Source: Calycina herbarum (taxonomy: Eukaryota > Ascomycota > Leotiomycetes > Helotiales > Pezizellaceae). Taken from it: a stretch of 64,000 nt of DNA. The stretch's first letter is position 1; each line of letters opens with the position of its first letter. A program made the translations under genes and the position numbers. The stretch covers positions 372,001 through 436,000 of the forward strand of contig LLEY01000023.1 in assembly GCA_001414485.1 (NCBI GenBank), in the 5' to 3' direction. This document shows, piece by piece, positions 1-10,989 of the stretch. A model generated the notes under the pieces. The model ran no database searches and was not told the DNA's origin. It saw nothing but the letters and a program-made list of their open reading frames with translations.

Positions 1-882
1 CCTATTTATAGAAATTCAACTAATTAATCTAAACGTTAAATATAAAGTTAAAAAGATCCTTAACTATAAGATTATTAAAGATAAGATTAAGTATTTAATT
101 AAATAGTTAGATTACCTATACTTAGAGAACACTTAAGAACCTAGAAAAAATATTAACTAGTACTTAGAGAAACTTTAGAACTTCTACTGTTAAAACCTAA
201 AGTTACTTATATTAGGTAATCGGTAGAGAAGACCTCGAGGAAACTAGGATCGAGACCTAGGTCGAAAGCAGGGTTAGAAGCGGTAGAGGTAGGGTAGGCG
301 GCTAGCCTAGCAGCCTCCTCTCTCCTTTCCTTCTCTTTTTTTTTCTTTTTCCTCCTTTTCCTTAGCCTTATCTAGCTTCTAAAGAGTGCTAAGTCCTTAA
401 CGAAGCATCTATTATTCTCGCTCGTCGAGAAGACGTTACTACGCTCGAAGACGGAGAACCTTTAATATTACTTCCTACTAGGCCCGAAAGGCCTTTTCTT
501 AGGCCTAATAGGCCGTCTCCTCCTCGACCCATAGACAGCGTTTCTACGCGTTAAGAGATTCCTATTTAAAAGTTAAAGGTATTCAATTTTACTCCTCGAT
601 ATTATAAGTTTTACCTTTCCTAGTATACTTAGAACATTTCTTACCCCCGGCAATAGATATATATCAACAGCTAGACGTAGAAGTAAGACAGTGAGTATAA
701 GGAGACATTTCAGATCCTACTTAATTAATATAGAGAGCGTTATTAATACGATTTTGTTTTAGTTTATCTTTTATAGATAGTGTTATTAAAAACATTATAG
801 TAAGAGAGGGCCGCTAGCCTTCTGATAGTATTTCTTAGGTCGTACTTAAGCGTAGGGACACGCTAGGCTAAGAAGGGGATAG
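1..882 (+). mobile_element. 3' part of a chromovirus (Gypsy) retrotransposon, RIP-degraded, cut by window start
   Basis: Positions 53-142 read in frame as a chromodomain remnant: ILNYK, then KYLIK-stop-LDY and ENT-stop-EP. Both stops are TAG/TAA where chromodomains carry Trp, as expected for RIP. The same peptide is found in reverse in the two other chromovirus copies (near 31.9-32.1 kb and 51.3-51.4 kb). A chromodomain at the end of pol defines the chromovirus branch of Ty3/Gypsy and is thought to aid targeting to heterochromatin. A purine-rich stretch (about 871-882) directly before the LTR is the likely polypurine tract. The rest of pol and the 5' LTR lie outside the window. Confidence 0.8.
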
Positions 883-1321
883 TATTACGAATCACGTATA
901 AACATGTAACAAGTGAAGACTAGGCGGCGCCTTAACAGGTTAAGCACTATTAGGAACTCTTATAAACAAAAAGAGGGATCCTTAGACTAGCTAAGCGATC
1001 TATGGATTTCTTTTAGTAAGAAGCATCACATGACCTAGTCGCCTAAGTCGCTTAAGTCGCCTGTCGACTAAAGCGATCAGGGCGAGCGACTAGAGCGATT
1101 AGAACAGGAGACTACAGTTCTATATAAGACTGGCACGTCTGCCATTAGATAGGAGCTTCGTGCTCAACTTTAGTTATTAATCTTATCATCTTATTTAACA
1201 TCTTTGATATAAGTAACGAGTTCACTTCTAAGTAAACAACCCGGCGCATCTGTACTTCTTACCTGTATACCAACCTTCGAGACTTAGTCATCTTTGTTTA
1301 GTTCGTTTGAGTTTCGTTACA
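883..1321 (+). repeat. 3' LTR of the chromovirus (plus orientation)
   Basis: The 439-bp LTR starts TATTACGAATCACG (ancestrally TGTTACG) and ends GTTTCGTTACA. A TATA-like CTATATAAGAC lies at 1119-1130. The 3' part from the TATA to the end is nearly identical to 36529-36730, and in reverse complement to parts of 30949-31412, 45969-46426, 50131-50576 and 56390-56843. The U3 part holds a variable cassette of short AGTCGCC/GCGAGCGACT repeats (1033-1101) after a TCACATGAC motif. It keeps more CpA/TpG than the large AT-rich blocks. Confidence 0.85.
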
Positions 1322-2500
1322 TTTAGCTTATTAAGCGGAAGCAAGAGAGATTGAGCTTTTTCGAACAAAAATTTCAATCTGCGAAAAAAGGTGTTCTGTT
1401 CTCCAATAGAGAGGTATATAATTAGAGAATAGAAGTAATAGTCTTTTACTTAAATATAATATTTGTTACTAAATTATATAATCTTCTCTTGATAGCTTTC
1501 TATTATATGAGTTGTTTTTGTAGAGTGGTAGAAGCTTACGTAAGCATCAGCTTTCCCTTTCCCCGGGCACTTAAGCAAGGGAAAGTCTGTACCTTGGCTA
1601 TAGTATCACTGTTGCTGGAATCGCTTAGAATCAGTAACACGTGATCTAGAACATTCTAGAATTGTAAATTTGTATATAAATACATCCTTTCTCTTCCTCC
1701 ATTTAAGAGGTTTGAGGCACAATTCAAAAGCATTTTTGCAACAATCACCTATTCTAAAAAAGACGGTTTTACGATTTCCATCCCTCCCACTCTGTAATTA
1801 GCTTGAGCGGGGGACAAAAGGGACATGGAGAGCCTTGGAATCTGGCAGAGCGGGAGCAGGTAGCTCTGGACGCTGATAGGAGGATACAAGGCTTATTTAC
1901 CAGGGTTCGTTGTGATTTATTTACTTCCTACCGTATCCGGCAGGTAGCGCTACATGGACTGGCTTTGTAAATATATCACTATTGCTCCTTACGGAGCGGC
2001 ACACAAATACTCGCTCCTGATTCGTCGAAGGCTTTGCGAATAGCCTCAGGAGCGAGCGTTTGAGAGCGGGCAGGGGCATAATACAATATACTTATCCAGG
2101 TCTTATTTACAGCGCTCTTGGGGGCTAACCGGGTTAGCCCCAGGGGCCTCATATGTGACGAACACTTACACAAATAAGTAAAATAATGTGCATCCATGCA
2201 TCGAGATACACACCCCGTGACGAGAAAAACTGTTGGTACTTTGAATTCTTGAAACTTCTAGTATTTTTGTGTCAGTTATGTTGTATGATCATTCCTGAAC
2301 AGTCCAAATCATAGCTAATTTGAAATTTACAACCACGCCGTCGCCGTTGCGCCTGATTGTAGAGGGCGTTAATTCGAAGTATAATTAAACCCCTTAACAT
2401 ACAGCGCTACCACGAGTTCTTTGCGCCTTTCAAACTCAATTACTTTGATCTGAGTTTCCGAGCCTTATCATGATGCTAAAAATTCATTTTCAGTCTTGTA

Positions 2501-2590
2501 GTGACCAGGGAGTGCTGTGTCACGTAACGTCGCTATATGGGCATAGTGAGTTAGTACCTCTAAATTAAACGATCAAGACTCCCTGGTTAC
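2501..2590. repeat. 90-bp stretch with 13-bp inverted ends (possible MITE remnant)
   Basis: GTGACCAGGGAGT at 2501-2513 is matched in reverse complement at 2578-2590 with one mismatch. The interior is not palindromic and no target-site duplication is clear, so this may be a decayed MITE or chance. Confidence 0.35.
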
Positions 2591-3083
2591 TTGATAATAA
2601 AAGTAGATAGTGGTTATAGTAACTATGATGTATATCTTATATAATAAAGCTTCTAGCTACTGAGCTGTGGCTGTGTATAGTAGACTGCTAAGCCTTACTA
2701 AACAATTCCGTTCTCCCGATATACTCTAAGTTAGACTACACCCTTAAGCGAGAGAAAAAAGTGACCGATATCTGCCAAAATCGGCCGTTTTATCCTTTGG
2801 TTGAGATACCTCTGTTACAATAAGCTTTATAGAATAATAAACCTCTACAATTATAAGTCCTAGTATTTATACGGAATTCCGCTCTCTTATCGCCGCCATT
2901 GTTACGTCGCCGCGTGAATCCTTATTTTGCTTCCTTCGACAAGATGATTTCCGGCTACGCTGCAAGAAGCGTATAATCTTTATTATTATATTATGGCTTA
3001 ACTGTAAGAGGCCAGACCTCGTACAACTCAAAGGTATGGTTTCGAATATTCAATTAAGAAGTGCGTGAAGACTATATATATGC

Positions 3084-3119
3084 AAGCTCTTCCTCTATAT
3101 ATAGAGAGAGGAAGAGCTT
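3084..3119. repeat. Near-perfect palindrome / hairpin
   Basis: Arms AAGCTCTTCCTCT (3084-3096) and AGAGGAAGAGCTT (3107-3119) are perfectly complementary around a TA-rich 10-bp loop. No coding region overlaps. It could form a cruciform or an RNA hairpin, but nothing in the context shows which. Confidence 0.6.
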
Positions 3120-3527
3120 CTGGAATATTTCAAGAAACTGCTTGACAAATATATAATGTCAAAAGAATAGAACAGAAAAGTATAGAATAGAAGAGACTTG
3201 CTTAGCAGTGGGGTAATAGCCACTGCTTAGCGAGGGCATGGCCCGAGCCTCTATCATAGGTTCCAACCCTTATACTAACGTTGTAAGCCGCCCTTTTGGC
3301 TTGGACTAATTTGACGCTTGGCGGTGACTTAGAACGTGTCTTTCATTGACAACTTTTAAGTAATCAAAGCGAGCCTTCTAGAATATTTTTAAGAAAGTGA
3401 TCTAATATGCTTAGAAATCATTTCGATATATCAAAGTATATAAACACCACTTCCCCCAAGCCCCTCTCTATCAAAGTTATAAAAATATATATGATACAAA
3501 GATTATGAAGTGAAAGAGTGACTATAG

Positions 3528-5880
3528 CTAAATGGGCTCGGCCTCGTCGTACTTGCCCTGATTATCTAAGAGGAGTGCGAGGTTGTTCATGCTCTGAAGA
3601 GTATGAGGGTGCTCGAGGCCTAGGACCTTCTTACGAAGCTGCAGCGTCTGCCGGTACATGGGCTCGGCCTCGTCGTACTTGCCCTGATTATCTAAGAGGA
3701 GTGCGAGGTTGTTCATGCTCGTAAGAGTATAAGGGTGCTCGAGGCCCAGGACCTTCTCACGAAGCTGCAGCGTCTGCCGGTACATGGGCCCGGCCTCCTT
3801 CCAGCGTCCATCGCTATCAAGGCATAATCCAACCTTCTAAGCTAAGTCGATCCTTTCTATCCTACTTGGTTCAACAAGATTAGATTCTAGAACACAACAT
3901 GCATGTGGTAGGTAACCCCTCTAAACTCCTCTGTTCTGGTTATCATCTGTTGGGAAAATATCAGCTAATCGTTTGACTGCCTTCTTAGTCCACCAAGCAA
4001 GCAACTCTTCGTTTTTGAGCCAGTTCCGAGTCGCAAGATGCACTAGCCGGTGAACATCAAATACTAGGGCCCCTGAGTGCCTAGTAATAAACGAGTAAGC
4101 ATTTAGTGTCCCTAGAGCGTCGATTTCCTTTTTCCGTGATAAGCCAGGTAGAAGAAGAGACTGTGGGACATCCTTTGGGCTTATACAAGCCACAAATAAC
4201 AAGTATTCAGCTGATAGAGAGTCTCGGCGCCGAATATGTTCGAATGAGATAAGAAATGTTGTTGCCACGGGGTTCTTGATGTTGCCATATCTCCCGTCGT
4301 CCTCAAATTCCTTACTAAGGAGATCGATAACGCCCTCTTCTTGTTCTGTAAGGAGGGATAGATAGTCCACGAAGGCGATCCCATTCTCGTTGATGTATGC
4401 TACTGCCTGAACAATAGCAAGCGGAAGGTAGGTGAGCTCTTTAAGGAGGGCTGTTGTATGTGGTTTATTTTTAACCAGATCCGGGTTAATTAAACACTTC
4501 TGGAGCAGCTGTATCGCTACGTCTTCGTCCATCAAGGGCACTTCTACGACATTCTGTGGTGTAAGTTTGACGGCGGTCTTCCTATCTCGCGTCGTGAAGA
4601 CGATGCATCCTTGCTCACTTCGTAGGAGGTAGTCGGTTAGACGGCCGGATCCTGGCCCTGATTGGGTGATCCACATATTCACATCGTCGGCATTATTAAA
4701 CACTAGAAGCCACCGGCCCACGCTTTCCTTGCTCAAGTAACGTTGTACAAGTTTCTTTACATCCGCTTTATCCTCGTCTAAACCAGGGATCTTGAGCTGT
4801 CGGGCAACGTCTAGATATGCTTGATGAAGACTTTCCACGTTGGTCGCCGGTATCTAGATAACTGAGCAATGCTGATACTTCTGTCTAACTCGGTAGACAA
4901 GTTCAAGCACTAGTTGGGTCTTTCCTATATCCCTAAGCCCTGTAACTGCAAACTTCGTGGTTCGACGGTCCCTGAATAGCTTTTCTTCGAGTTGGGTAAG
5001 CTGGGACTTGCGGCCTATAAAGTTGAGATTTTTGTCGAATGGGACGATGAACGGAGCAGTATTGTCTATGGAAGAGCGATTAGCATAGGCCAAGTCACGT
5101 TAGATCTGCCGCACCTTTGAGATCTCTCGGCTCGCTCTCGTCCTGAGAGAAGCCCTTTACTGCCATTTCGAGCCTTTTTAGTGCGGCCTTCTTCCCCTCG
5201 CTATAAATTGCTAGCATCGATACCTCGTAGAGACCTAACAAACAGTACACAATGTCTTCTTCCTCTGTTGTCTAGCGTTGTGCTGCCCATTTTTTCCGCT
5301 CAGCTATGCTAAAATCAGAGAAAGGATTCCCTTGCAGAGCCTGAACTGGAATATGGGTAATCTCTTGAATTGGCTTTTCGAGTGACTTTTTGTTACCTAG
5401 TAGCTTGCCCTCTTGAGAGAAGAACTTGACCACCGCTGGAGCAATAAGTTCTTGAAGTGTCTAGCCTCTCGTAAACCATATACTCCTCTGAAAGGCTACT
5501 TCCTACGCGATCTGGGATAGTTAGACGTCTACGTTTTCGCTAGGTATCGAAACGTCTGTAAGGTATATATAGCATTTCTTTGCATTCTGATACTAGCGAA
5601 ACATCGAATTAATAGCCTTCGAAAGCTTAGCAGTGTTAGACTTGTTAATACAACAAGTATCCACCTAGAAGTATTATAGGCCGTCTCTGGTCGCTTGTTC
5701 TCTACAAAACTCAATCTTTTTATAGCCAGACTTGCTTTTCCCAGCACTACTAATTAGATCTTGATATGTGACCTCTTCATCCGTCCAAGTATGCGAAAGT
5801 ATTGCGTAGGGAAAGATGTCATAGGTGGCAACCTGGACCAGGCTGAATTCGCCAGGTCTTTTCATCTCCAAAAGACGCAT
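3528..5880 (-). pseudogene. RIP-inactivated HET / NB-ARC / TPR (NLR-like incompatibility) gene
   Basis: Reading from 5880 down, residues 1-68 (5880-5677) open a HET domain (PYAILSHTW, EVTYQDL). The frame continues recognisably to about 5110 through stops at 5674, 5665, 5593, 5521, 5503, 5461 and 5272. The reading frame changes near 5095-5100, by a small intron or an indel. It then enters an NB-ARC domain (FIGRK, P-loop-like DIGKTQ, WLLVFNNADD, QGCIVFTTRD) at 5093-3924, interrupted by TAG at 4854. A kinesin-light-chain-type TPR tail follows, with stops at 3921, 3837 and 3528 and two 42-residue repeats whose 126-bp DNA units (3533-3784) are almost identical. Most stops fall where this family has Trp or Gln, as RIP produces. 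The usual P-loop GGIGKT is altered to RDIGKT. Such genes act in heterokaryon incompatibility or non-self recognition; this copy is dead. Confidence 0.88.
3533..3784 (-). repeat. Two near-identical 126-bp tandem units encoding TPR repeats
   Basis: Each unit encodes one 42-residue TPR of the form MYRQTLQLR-KVLGLEHP. The two DNA units differ at only a few positions. High identity between neighbouring repeats is typical of fungal NLR genes under repeat homogenisation, and is striking in a gene that is otherwise a pseudogene. Confidence 0.8.
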
Positions 5881-6939
5881 GGTTTCAGGCGGCTAGAATC
5901 TCGTGTGTCTGAAGATATTAACATACAGTAAGATAGAAATCACATTCTAGAGTGGAGTGTGGGATAAGAGTGTGTGTATGTCTATTTAACGTCTAGGCGG
6001 ACTTAACGTAGAGTAGCCCTTCGTGCGGGGATGTAGCACGTGATGCATTTCGTGGCGCAGTAGTACGCTGCAAATCCGAAAACCCGAAAACAAACAGGAG
6101 ATGCTACAGCTTCAGGGGCTTTGAAACTACCGCCACACAGCTCCAGCGCTCCAAGCGCTGACGGATGCCCCCAGATGATTTTCCTTCAGAGAGTAGTATG
6201 CTACAAATCCGAGAATCTGAAAACACACAGGAGGCGCTACAGCTTCGAGGACTTTCAGGCTGCCACCACACTACTCCGGCGCTCTAACCGCCGAAGCTGC
6301 CTTTCCAGGGCCTAGCCTGAAAACCGGAAAACCAGAAAACCGTTCTCCCTTTGTACAAAAACTGAAGTTATCTGAGGCTTGTGTACACGTAGAGCGAGGA
6401 CTTTGCCCAATTCTCTCAGTCTATGGTCGTATGTAGCAGCTATTGGGCTAAACGGATAGATTCAGTTATGCGATTTGTGGGGGTGGTGAGAAGTGTGTGT
6501 AAGATGTTTCAATCTTAAAAAAATCAAGAATTGAGAAACTTAACTTTACAATTCGCCTAGTTTATTCTAACCTGTTATAATGATAGGTATTCGCGCTTCT
6601 CCTGTATGTAATTAAGTATCACTATATCAGAAGAAATCGAGATTGTGTTTTCTCTATTGCAAACTATATGTTATAGTAACCTTCTTTGGTAATCCAGGCA
6701 TCGATTTTTGGTGATTTGGTAACTTGGAGGTACGAAGGTACAAGAACACACCCATCACACACCTTCAGCACACATCTGCTGGGCCGTCGCAATTTTGACT
6801 CTTCACCACAAACACCGCGATCACCAGAAATCTCATGAACCTCGCTGAACAAAATCAACAGTACGCACCCTTTTCCTCCTAAACCCAATACGCACAACCG
6901 TTTCCAAACCCTCCTCGAAAGACGCTCCCGTCCTGCAAG
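5881..6939. other. Intergenic with a 133-bp tandem duplication
   Basis: A unit starting at 6059 (AGTAGTACGCTGCAAATCCG) is repeated at 6192, giving two diverged copies to about 6310. The rest is AT-rich leader toward the zinc-finger gene. The small open frames across the duplication look like chance. Confidence 0.55.
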
Positions 6940-8025
6940 ATGGCCTTCAACAACGACTCCAACAACATGCCCGGCCTCGGCGACGAATTCTTCGACTTCG
7001 ACGCGGCTTCTATCGATACTACCTGGTTTCAAAACGACAATAGCAACAAAAACATGGTATCGCAAGCCCTTCCAGCTCAATCCTACAACTCAACCTCCGT
7101 CATGCCTCTCACGCAGACCGAAATTGACGTTATCGTTGCGATGAGGAACAACAAGGCAGCAGCTCAGGAGAAATACGAGCGCGAGAATCCGTTTGCTTTC
7201 GGGATGCCTGCACCAAACTACAACAACGAGGAAATTCCTACAATGGATACTACGGATTGGTTTGGAAACGCTGCCAATGCAGAGCAGACAGCTTCATCCC
7301 CCATCGTCGCCCCCAGTCTGACAGTTGTTACGCCCAATGCGATGGACCAATCAGAGTAGGGGTTTTTTTTTTTAGAACCACGCTAACAAGGCGTTCCGAG
7401 CAATAGCAGGAACAGGTGCCCTGTACCAAAATGCTCATCAAAGGCCAAGTTCAAGTCGTTGAAAGCGCTCGATACACATATCATCAACATCCATACAAAC
7501 CCTCTAGTATGCAACGAGCCAGGTTGTTCTATGAAAACACCATTTGGAAGAGCTTCGGATCTCGGTCGACATAGACAATCAGCTCATAACTCGGGACTAC
7601 GAGAGTTTGCGTGTCGACTGCCGTCGTGTCCCAAAGAGTTCGCGAGAGAAGATCACCTTACAAAACATATGCGCGAGCAACACACGACCTATCCCTGCCC
7701 ATTTAATCATTGTCGTGACGGGGTTGCTGGGAGATTTATTTTCCCGGAGGATGTAGAGAGTCATATCTTGAGATCCCATGGGAAGTATGAATGCGCGCTT
7801 GGAAGTTGTGCGAAAACGTCTCCTTCGAGGTTTTGGCGGAATAGACTCGTCTCCCATTTAAATTCTGATCATGGCTACACAGACAGCATTTTTAGAATTA
7901 ACACGGCTGAGGCCACCAATGGTGACTTGGTGACATTTACTCAAGAACACCTTGGTAGGCGTCGGGTCAGAGAATGCAAGTGTGGAGAAGCGGGACCTAC
8001 CAATGCAACTCCCCTCTCGGGCTAG
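6940..8025 (+). CDS. C2H2 zinc-finger protein, five fingers
   Basis: Two exons, 6940-7355 and 7407-8025, are joined across a 51-nt intron (donor GTAGGG, CTAAC branch site, acceptor CAATAG), giving 344 residues. The stop at 7357 lies in this intron, so the two open frames are one gene. Residues 1-138 are Asn/Ser/Gln-rich and acidic, like an activation or disordered region. Five C2H2-like fingers follow at about residues 143-168, 174-199, 208-231, 236-263 and 268-294, the first created by the splice (CPVPKC...HIINIH). All use C-x4-C spacing, and the last two are irregular. A short tail contains CKCGEAG. It is probably a nuclear DNA-binding regulator of unknown target. The start is the first ATG, after AAG. 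Confidence 0.82.
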
Positions 8026-8490
8026 TCCACAAACTTGGATCCCCCACAGGAGGGGTCAGGAGCTACTACTATCTTTGTTTGTTTCGTGGCTTCTTTTTGC
8101 GAGTTGTATTGCAGTTGTGTGGCTACTGAAACCGAAGGGATTTCTTGTTGGGCGATCTGAAGGTGTACACCTGTACTGGGTCTGTCACTTATTTTATGAA
8201 ATGAAATTTTGTTTCGCGAAATTTAGCAACTGGGAATCTGTGATTTTGACATTTTCAAGCCACTTCTTATCTCTGCGTTCGAGATTAACGTTTTGTTAAA
8301 TTGCTGCTCTCTGAGTAGAGCTAGTTTTCTTTAGACTTACTATTTGGAAACAGGCCCGTTAGTTCTCTCTTCCAAGTGGGATTTCGGCATCTGTTTATCA
8401 ACAGTTTCTAAAACCTGTTGAGTTGTAAAGACCTTGCAGAAAACTCCTATGAGGTCCTGGTATATATAGTATTGCCATACCCGTCTACTA

Positions 8491-8581
8491 TCCCCCCCCC
8501 CCTAAATAAAATGTAAGCGCACGGCCGCTGTGCCATACTAAATGTCTGTGCACACTACATTTTATTTAGAGGGGGGGAGAG
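8491..8581. repeat. MITE copy A (about 91 bp, TA target duplication)
   Basis: The ends are C-rich then TAAATAAAATGTA on one side, and TACATTTTATTTA then G-rich on the other. TA dinucleotides flank it (8489-8490, 8582-8583). The interior contains GCACGGCCGCTGTGCC. The reverse complement of this copy is found at 9622-9711. Size, terminal inverted repeats and TA flanks fit a Tc1/mariner-type MITE. Confidence 0.8.
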
Positions 8582-8596
8582 TACTAAAACACATTT

Positions 8597-9292
8597 CTAC
8601 CCACTGCGTTTCTGGTAGCCAATAAATATCTCACCACATTTCTCCTTCCGGTCCTCAACTAACCCCCCCGGAGTATACTCCTTATACAAGCCCTTAATCC
8701 CAACCCACCTCCCCAACCAAGCAAGACTCCCCAAAATCCCATACCCAAGCATATCCTCGACTACCCTCCCCATTCCCCTCGGTAAAACCCTCTCAGCATC
8801 CACAAAAACAGGAAAATTATCCATCGCAAAACAAATAACAAGAATCTTCCACTCCAACAACCATCCCCTAACCTGTCCCTTCGTAGCCTTAACCTCATCC
8901 TCAATAACAGAACTTAAATTCCGGAAAAACACCTCTTTCTGACCATCATTGAAATCCGTCCATTCTTTCACGATTAAATCTTCGCCATCTGGGGATGCGC
9001 GTTTCCATTCATGACGTGCGTAGCGTGGGACGACTATTATTCCGTCTTTGGGAGTGTAGATTTTTGTGGTTCCGGAAAGGGTTATTAGGGCGGATCCTTG
9101 GGTTATGAGGAGGTATTCGGTGTGTTTTGCGTGCCAGTGGAGACCGGAGGACCATTTTGAGTTTGGGGGGAGGGTGATGGTTGTTTGGAGGGGCGTTGAG
9201 GGGGTTAAGGGAATGAGGTGGGTGGGGAGGGTGTATGTTACTGAGCCGGGGCGGGAGAAGGATTTTTGTTTTGTTGTTTGGGTGCGTCTCAT
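8597..9292 (-). CDS. Cupin-domain protein
   Basis: The likely start is the ATG at 9292, giving 231 residues. The frame stays open upstream to 9526, but that stretch looks unlike coding sequence. The central domain shows the first cupin motif with metal-ligand-type His (GLHWHAKHTEYLLITQG) and a second half with VPRYARHEWKR. This predicts a small beta-barrel, possibly metal-binding. The C-terminal third carries hydrophobic stretches (ILGSLAWLGRWVGIKGLY), so membrane association is possible. Its substrate is unknown. Such single-cupin proteins in fungi range from enzymes to stress proteins. The gene sits alone between two inverted copies of the same MITE, with only 16 bp between its stop and the nearer one. 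Confidence 0.7.
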   Translation of the reverse strand: MRRTQTTKQKSFSRPGSVTYTLPTHLIPLTPSTPLQTTITLPPNSKWSSGLHWHAKHTEYLLITQGSALITLSGTTKIYTPKDGIIVVPRYARHEWKRASPDGEDLIVKEWTDFNDGQKEVFFRNLSSVIEDEVKATKGQVRGWLLEWKILVICFAMDNFPVFVDAERVLPRGMGRVVEDMLGYGILGSLAWLGRWVGIKGLYKEYTPGGLVEDRKEKCGEIFIGYQKRSG

Positions 9293-9621
9293 AATTGTGC
9301 GATTGATAATTAAGTATGATAGTTTAGTATTGATATTGTAGTCCAGAAATGAGTTTCTAGTGAAGGTTCGGTGAGTGGAATCGGCTGAGGTGTTCTCTAT
9401 GTACTGGGGTGATTGAGGCTGACAAATGGGTACATCGTGAGATGACCACCCCACTGTCATATGATATTGCTTGCGGCTTTTATTGTACGTGACACGTTTC
9501 CATGAGACTTTATTTGTCTTGCGCATCTTAAATCTCGTGTGCGAATAATTGAACCCCTTTCAACGTAATGATTCGTTTGCTTGGAGTGGTGGAGTTTTAG
9601 ACTTGGGAGGTCTCTCGAGTA

Positions 9622-9711
9622 CTCTCCCCCCCTAAATAAAATGTAGAATGCACAGACATTTAGTATGGCACAGCGGCCGTGCGCTTACATTTTATTTAGG
9701 GGGGGGGGGAG
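9622..9711. repeat. MITE copy B (inverted relative to copy A)
   Basis: It is essentially the reverse complement of 8491-8581 with a few differences, flanked by TA at 9620-9621 and 9712-9713. The poly-C/G tract lengths differ between copies. Together the two copies form an inverted repeat with a 1-kb spacer that contains the cupin gene. Confidence 0.8.
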
Positions 9712-9713
9712 TA

Positions 9714-10277
9714 CCGGCTCTCTAAATTTCCAGAGCATTTCTAAATACATTCCGGGATAGCCACACCAACGATATTTTTAGAAAAGCTCAAAGTGATAAC
9801 CCGTTTGAGTTGTTTTGTCGTAAGTTCCTCTCATAAAATTCAATGATTGATTTAGCTTGACGGAACTATTCTAATGTATTACGTGGCGTTTTAGATATAT
9901 GGACTCTAGGGTCAAACTTTTAACTTTCACAAAACAACATATGATAACTACTCTTCAAGGAATTATAGAAGGAAATATTACTGCTGATACTTTAATTCAT
10001 TTTAGAACTGAATAAATGAAAAGGAGCCTGAAGATTTCAAGCCATGAAATTACGAACAAACAGAGGACCTAAATTCAATCACTCTCGAGACTCTTCTAAT
10101 CCTGCCTATGAACTGCTCCGCAGAATTCCAATACCATTGAATCTCATGTGTGAATCACTTCTTTCAAGGCAGTCAGTTGCGATATCAGCTTGAATTCAAA
10201 TGCTTCTTTGTAACCCGACTTTTTATTCATAAAACCACGTATTGGCGCTTAATATCTTTCTCTCGCATGCTAAAACA
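9714..10277. other. Intergenic, no gene seen
   Basis: This is the region between MITE copy B and the 3' end of the acetyltransferase gene. I see no coding sequence, RNA gene or repeat here. Confidence 0.5.
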
Positions 10278-10989
10278 TCACATTCCCTTGGCTGCTCTTA
10301 TCATGTTGGTATTGATAATAGGCTTCATCCATCCTTGATCGCTTACGTCGACCGAGTGCTCCCCCTTTCTCACACAGCCGAATTTCTCGTACAATCCACG
10401 CCCAGATAGTGAGGAGCGAACGTATAGTGTTCCATGAGCATTGTCGACTTCTTGTAGCCAGTGGGCTAGAAGAAGAGAGCCGACTCCGCGTTTCTGGTAA
10501 GTGGGTGATGTTGCGAGGGCTTCGAGTTCTGTTTAGTGTCAGCGCAATGTAATTGGGGAATGAAAAGGTTTTATGAGAATTGGACAACGAACCCCACATA
10601 TCGTTTTTATAATACTTCATTTTGTCCTCCTTCATCATCTTCATCAACCCCGAGAACCATGCAAGCTTGTCCACGGGCGCATCCTCTGGAAATACTGGAT
10701 TCCATTCGTTTTCTTCGGAATTTTCTGGCTTTGGTCTCGCTCCTACGAGGAAGCCTGCAATCTCTCCGCCATCTGTGGTTTCACTTTTAGATGTAATGGC
10801 GACGAGGAATCGATAATGATCTGATTGCGACAGTAGGTGCGCGTAACGGGAGACGTACAGAGTGTGTATGTCGTCTGGTGGAAATAAATTCATGTTTAGG
10901 AGGGCTGAGTTTGGCTTATGAGCTGCGATATCAAGAGTGGCTATGGAGGGCAGGTCGGTCAGACTCGCCGATCGGATTGCAAATGCCAT
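10278..10989 (-). CDS. GNAT-family N-acetyltransferase
   Basis: Two exons, 10593-10989 and 10278-10528, are joined over a 64-nt intron (donor GTTCGT, CTGAC branch, acceptor AACAG), giving 215 residues. Exon 2 read in its spliced frame gives ELEALATSPTYQKRGVGSLL, the acetyl-CoA pyrophosphate-binding signature (Q/RxxGxG). It is followed by YVRSSLSGRGLYEKFGCV, typical of the C-terminal GNAT strand and helix. The N-terminus (IRSASLTDLPSIATLDIAAH) matches the first beta strand and helix. This is the fungal GNAT group with an insertion between strand 3 and motif A. The substrate is unknown and the protein is probably cytosolic. A reading without the intron runs into a non-homologous frame, so the intron is well supported. 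Confidence 0.85.

Larger units (their letters stand above)
1322..3527. other. Intergenic, no gene seen
   Basis: Mixed-composition DNA without a convincing coding region. It holds a near-perfect hairpin at 3084-3119, an imperfect inverted repeat at 2501-2590 and a stretch (about 2190-2560) resembling the DNA beside the DUF6594-like gene at 47.55-47.9 kb. The longest open frame, 72 codons on the minus strand at 1979-2197, has no recognisable features. Confidence 0.5.

Noticed and set aside
9293..9526. N-terminal extension of the cupin open frame
   Set aside because: Unlike the rest it is low in protein-like composition and precedes a well-placed ATG at 9292.
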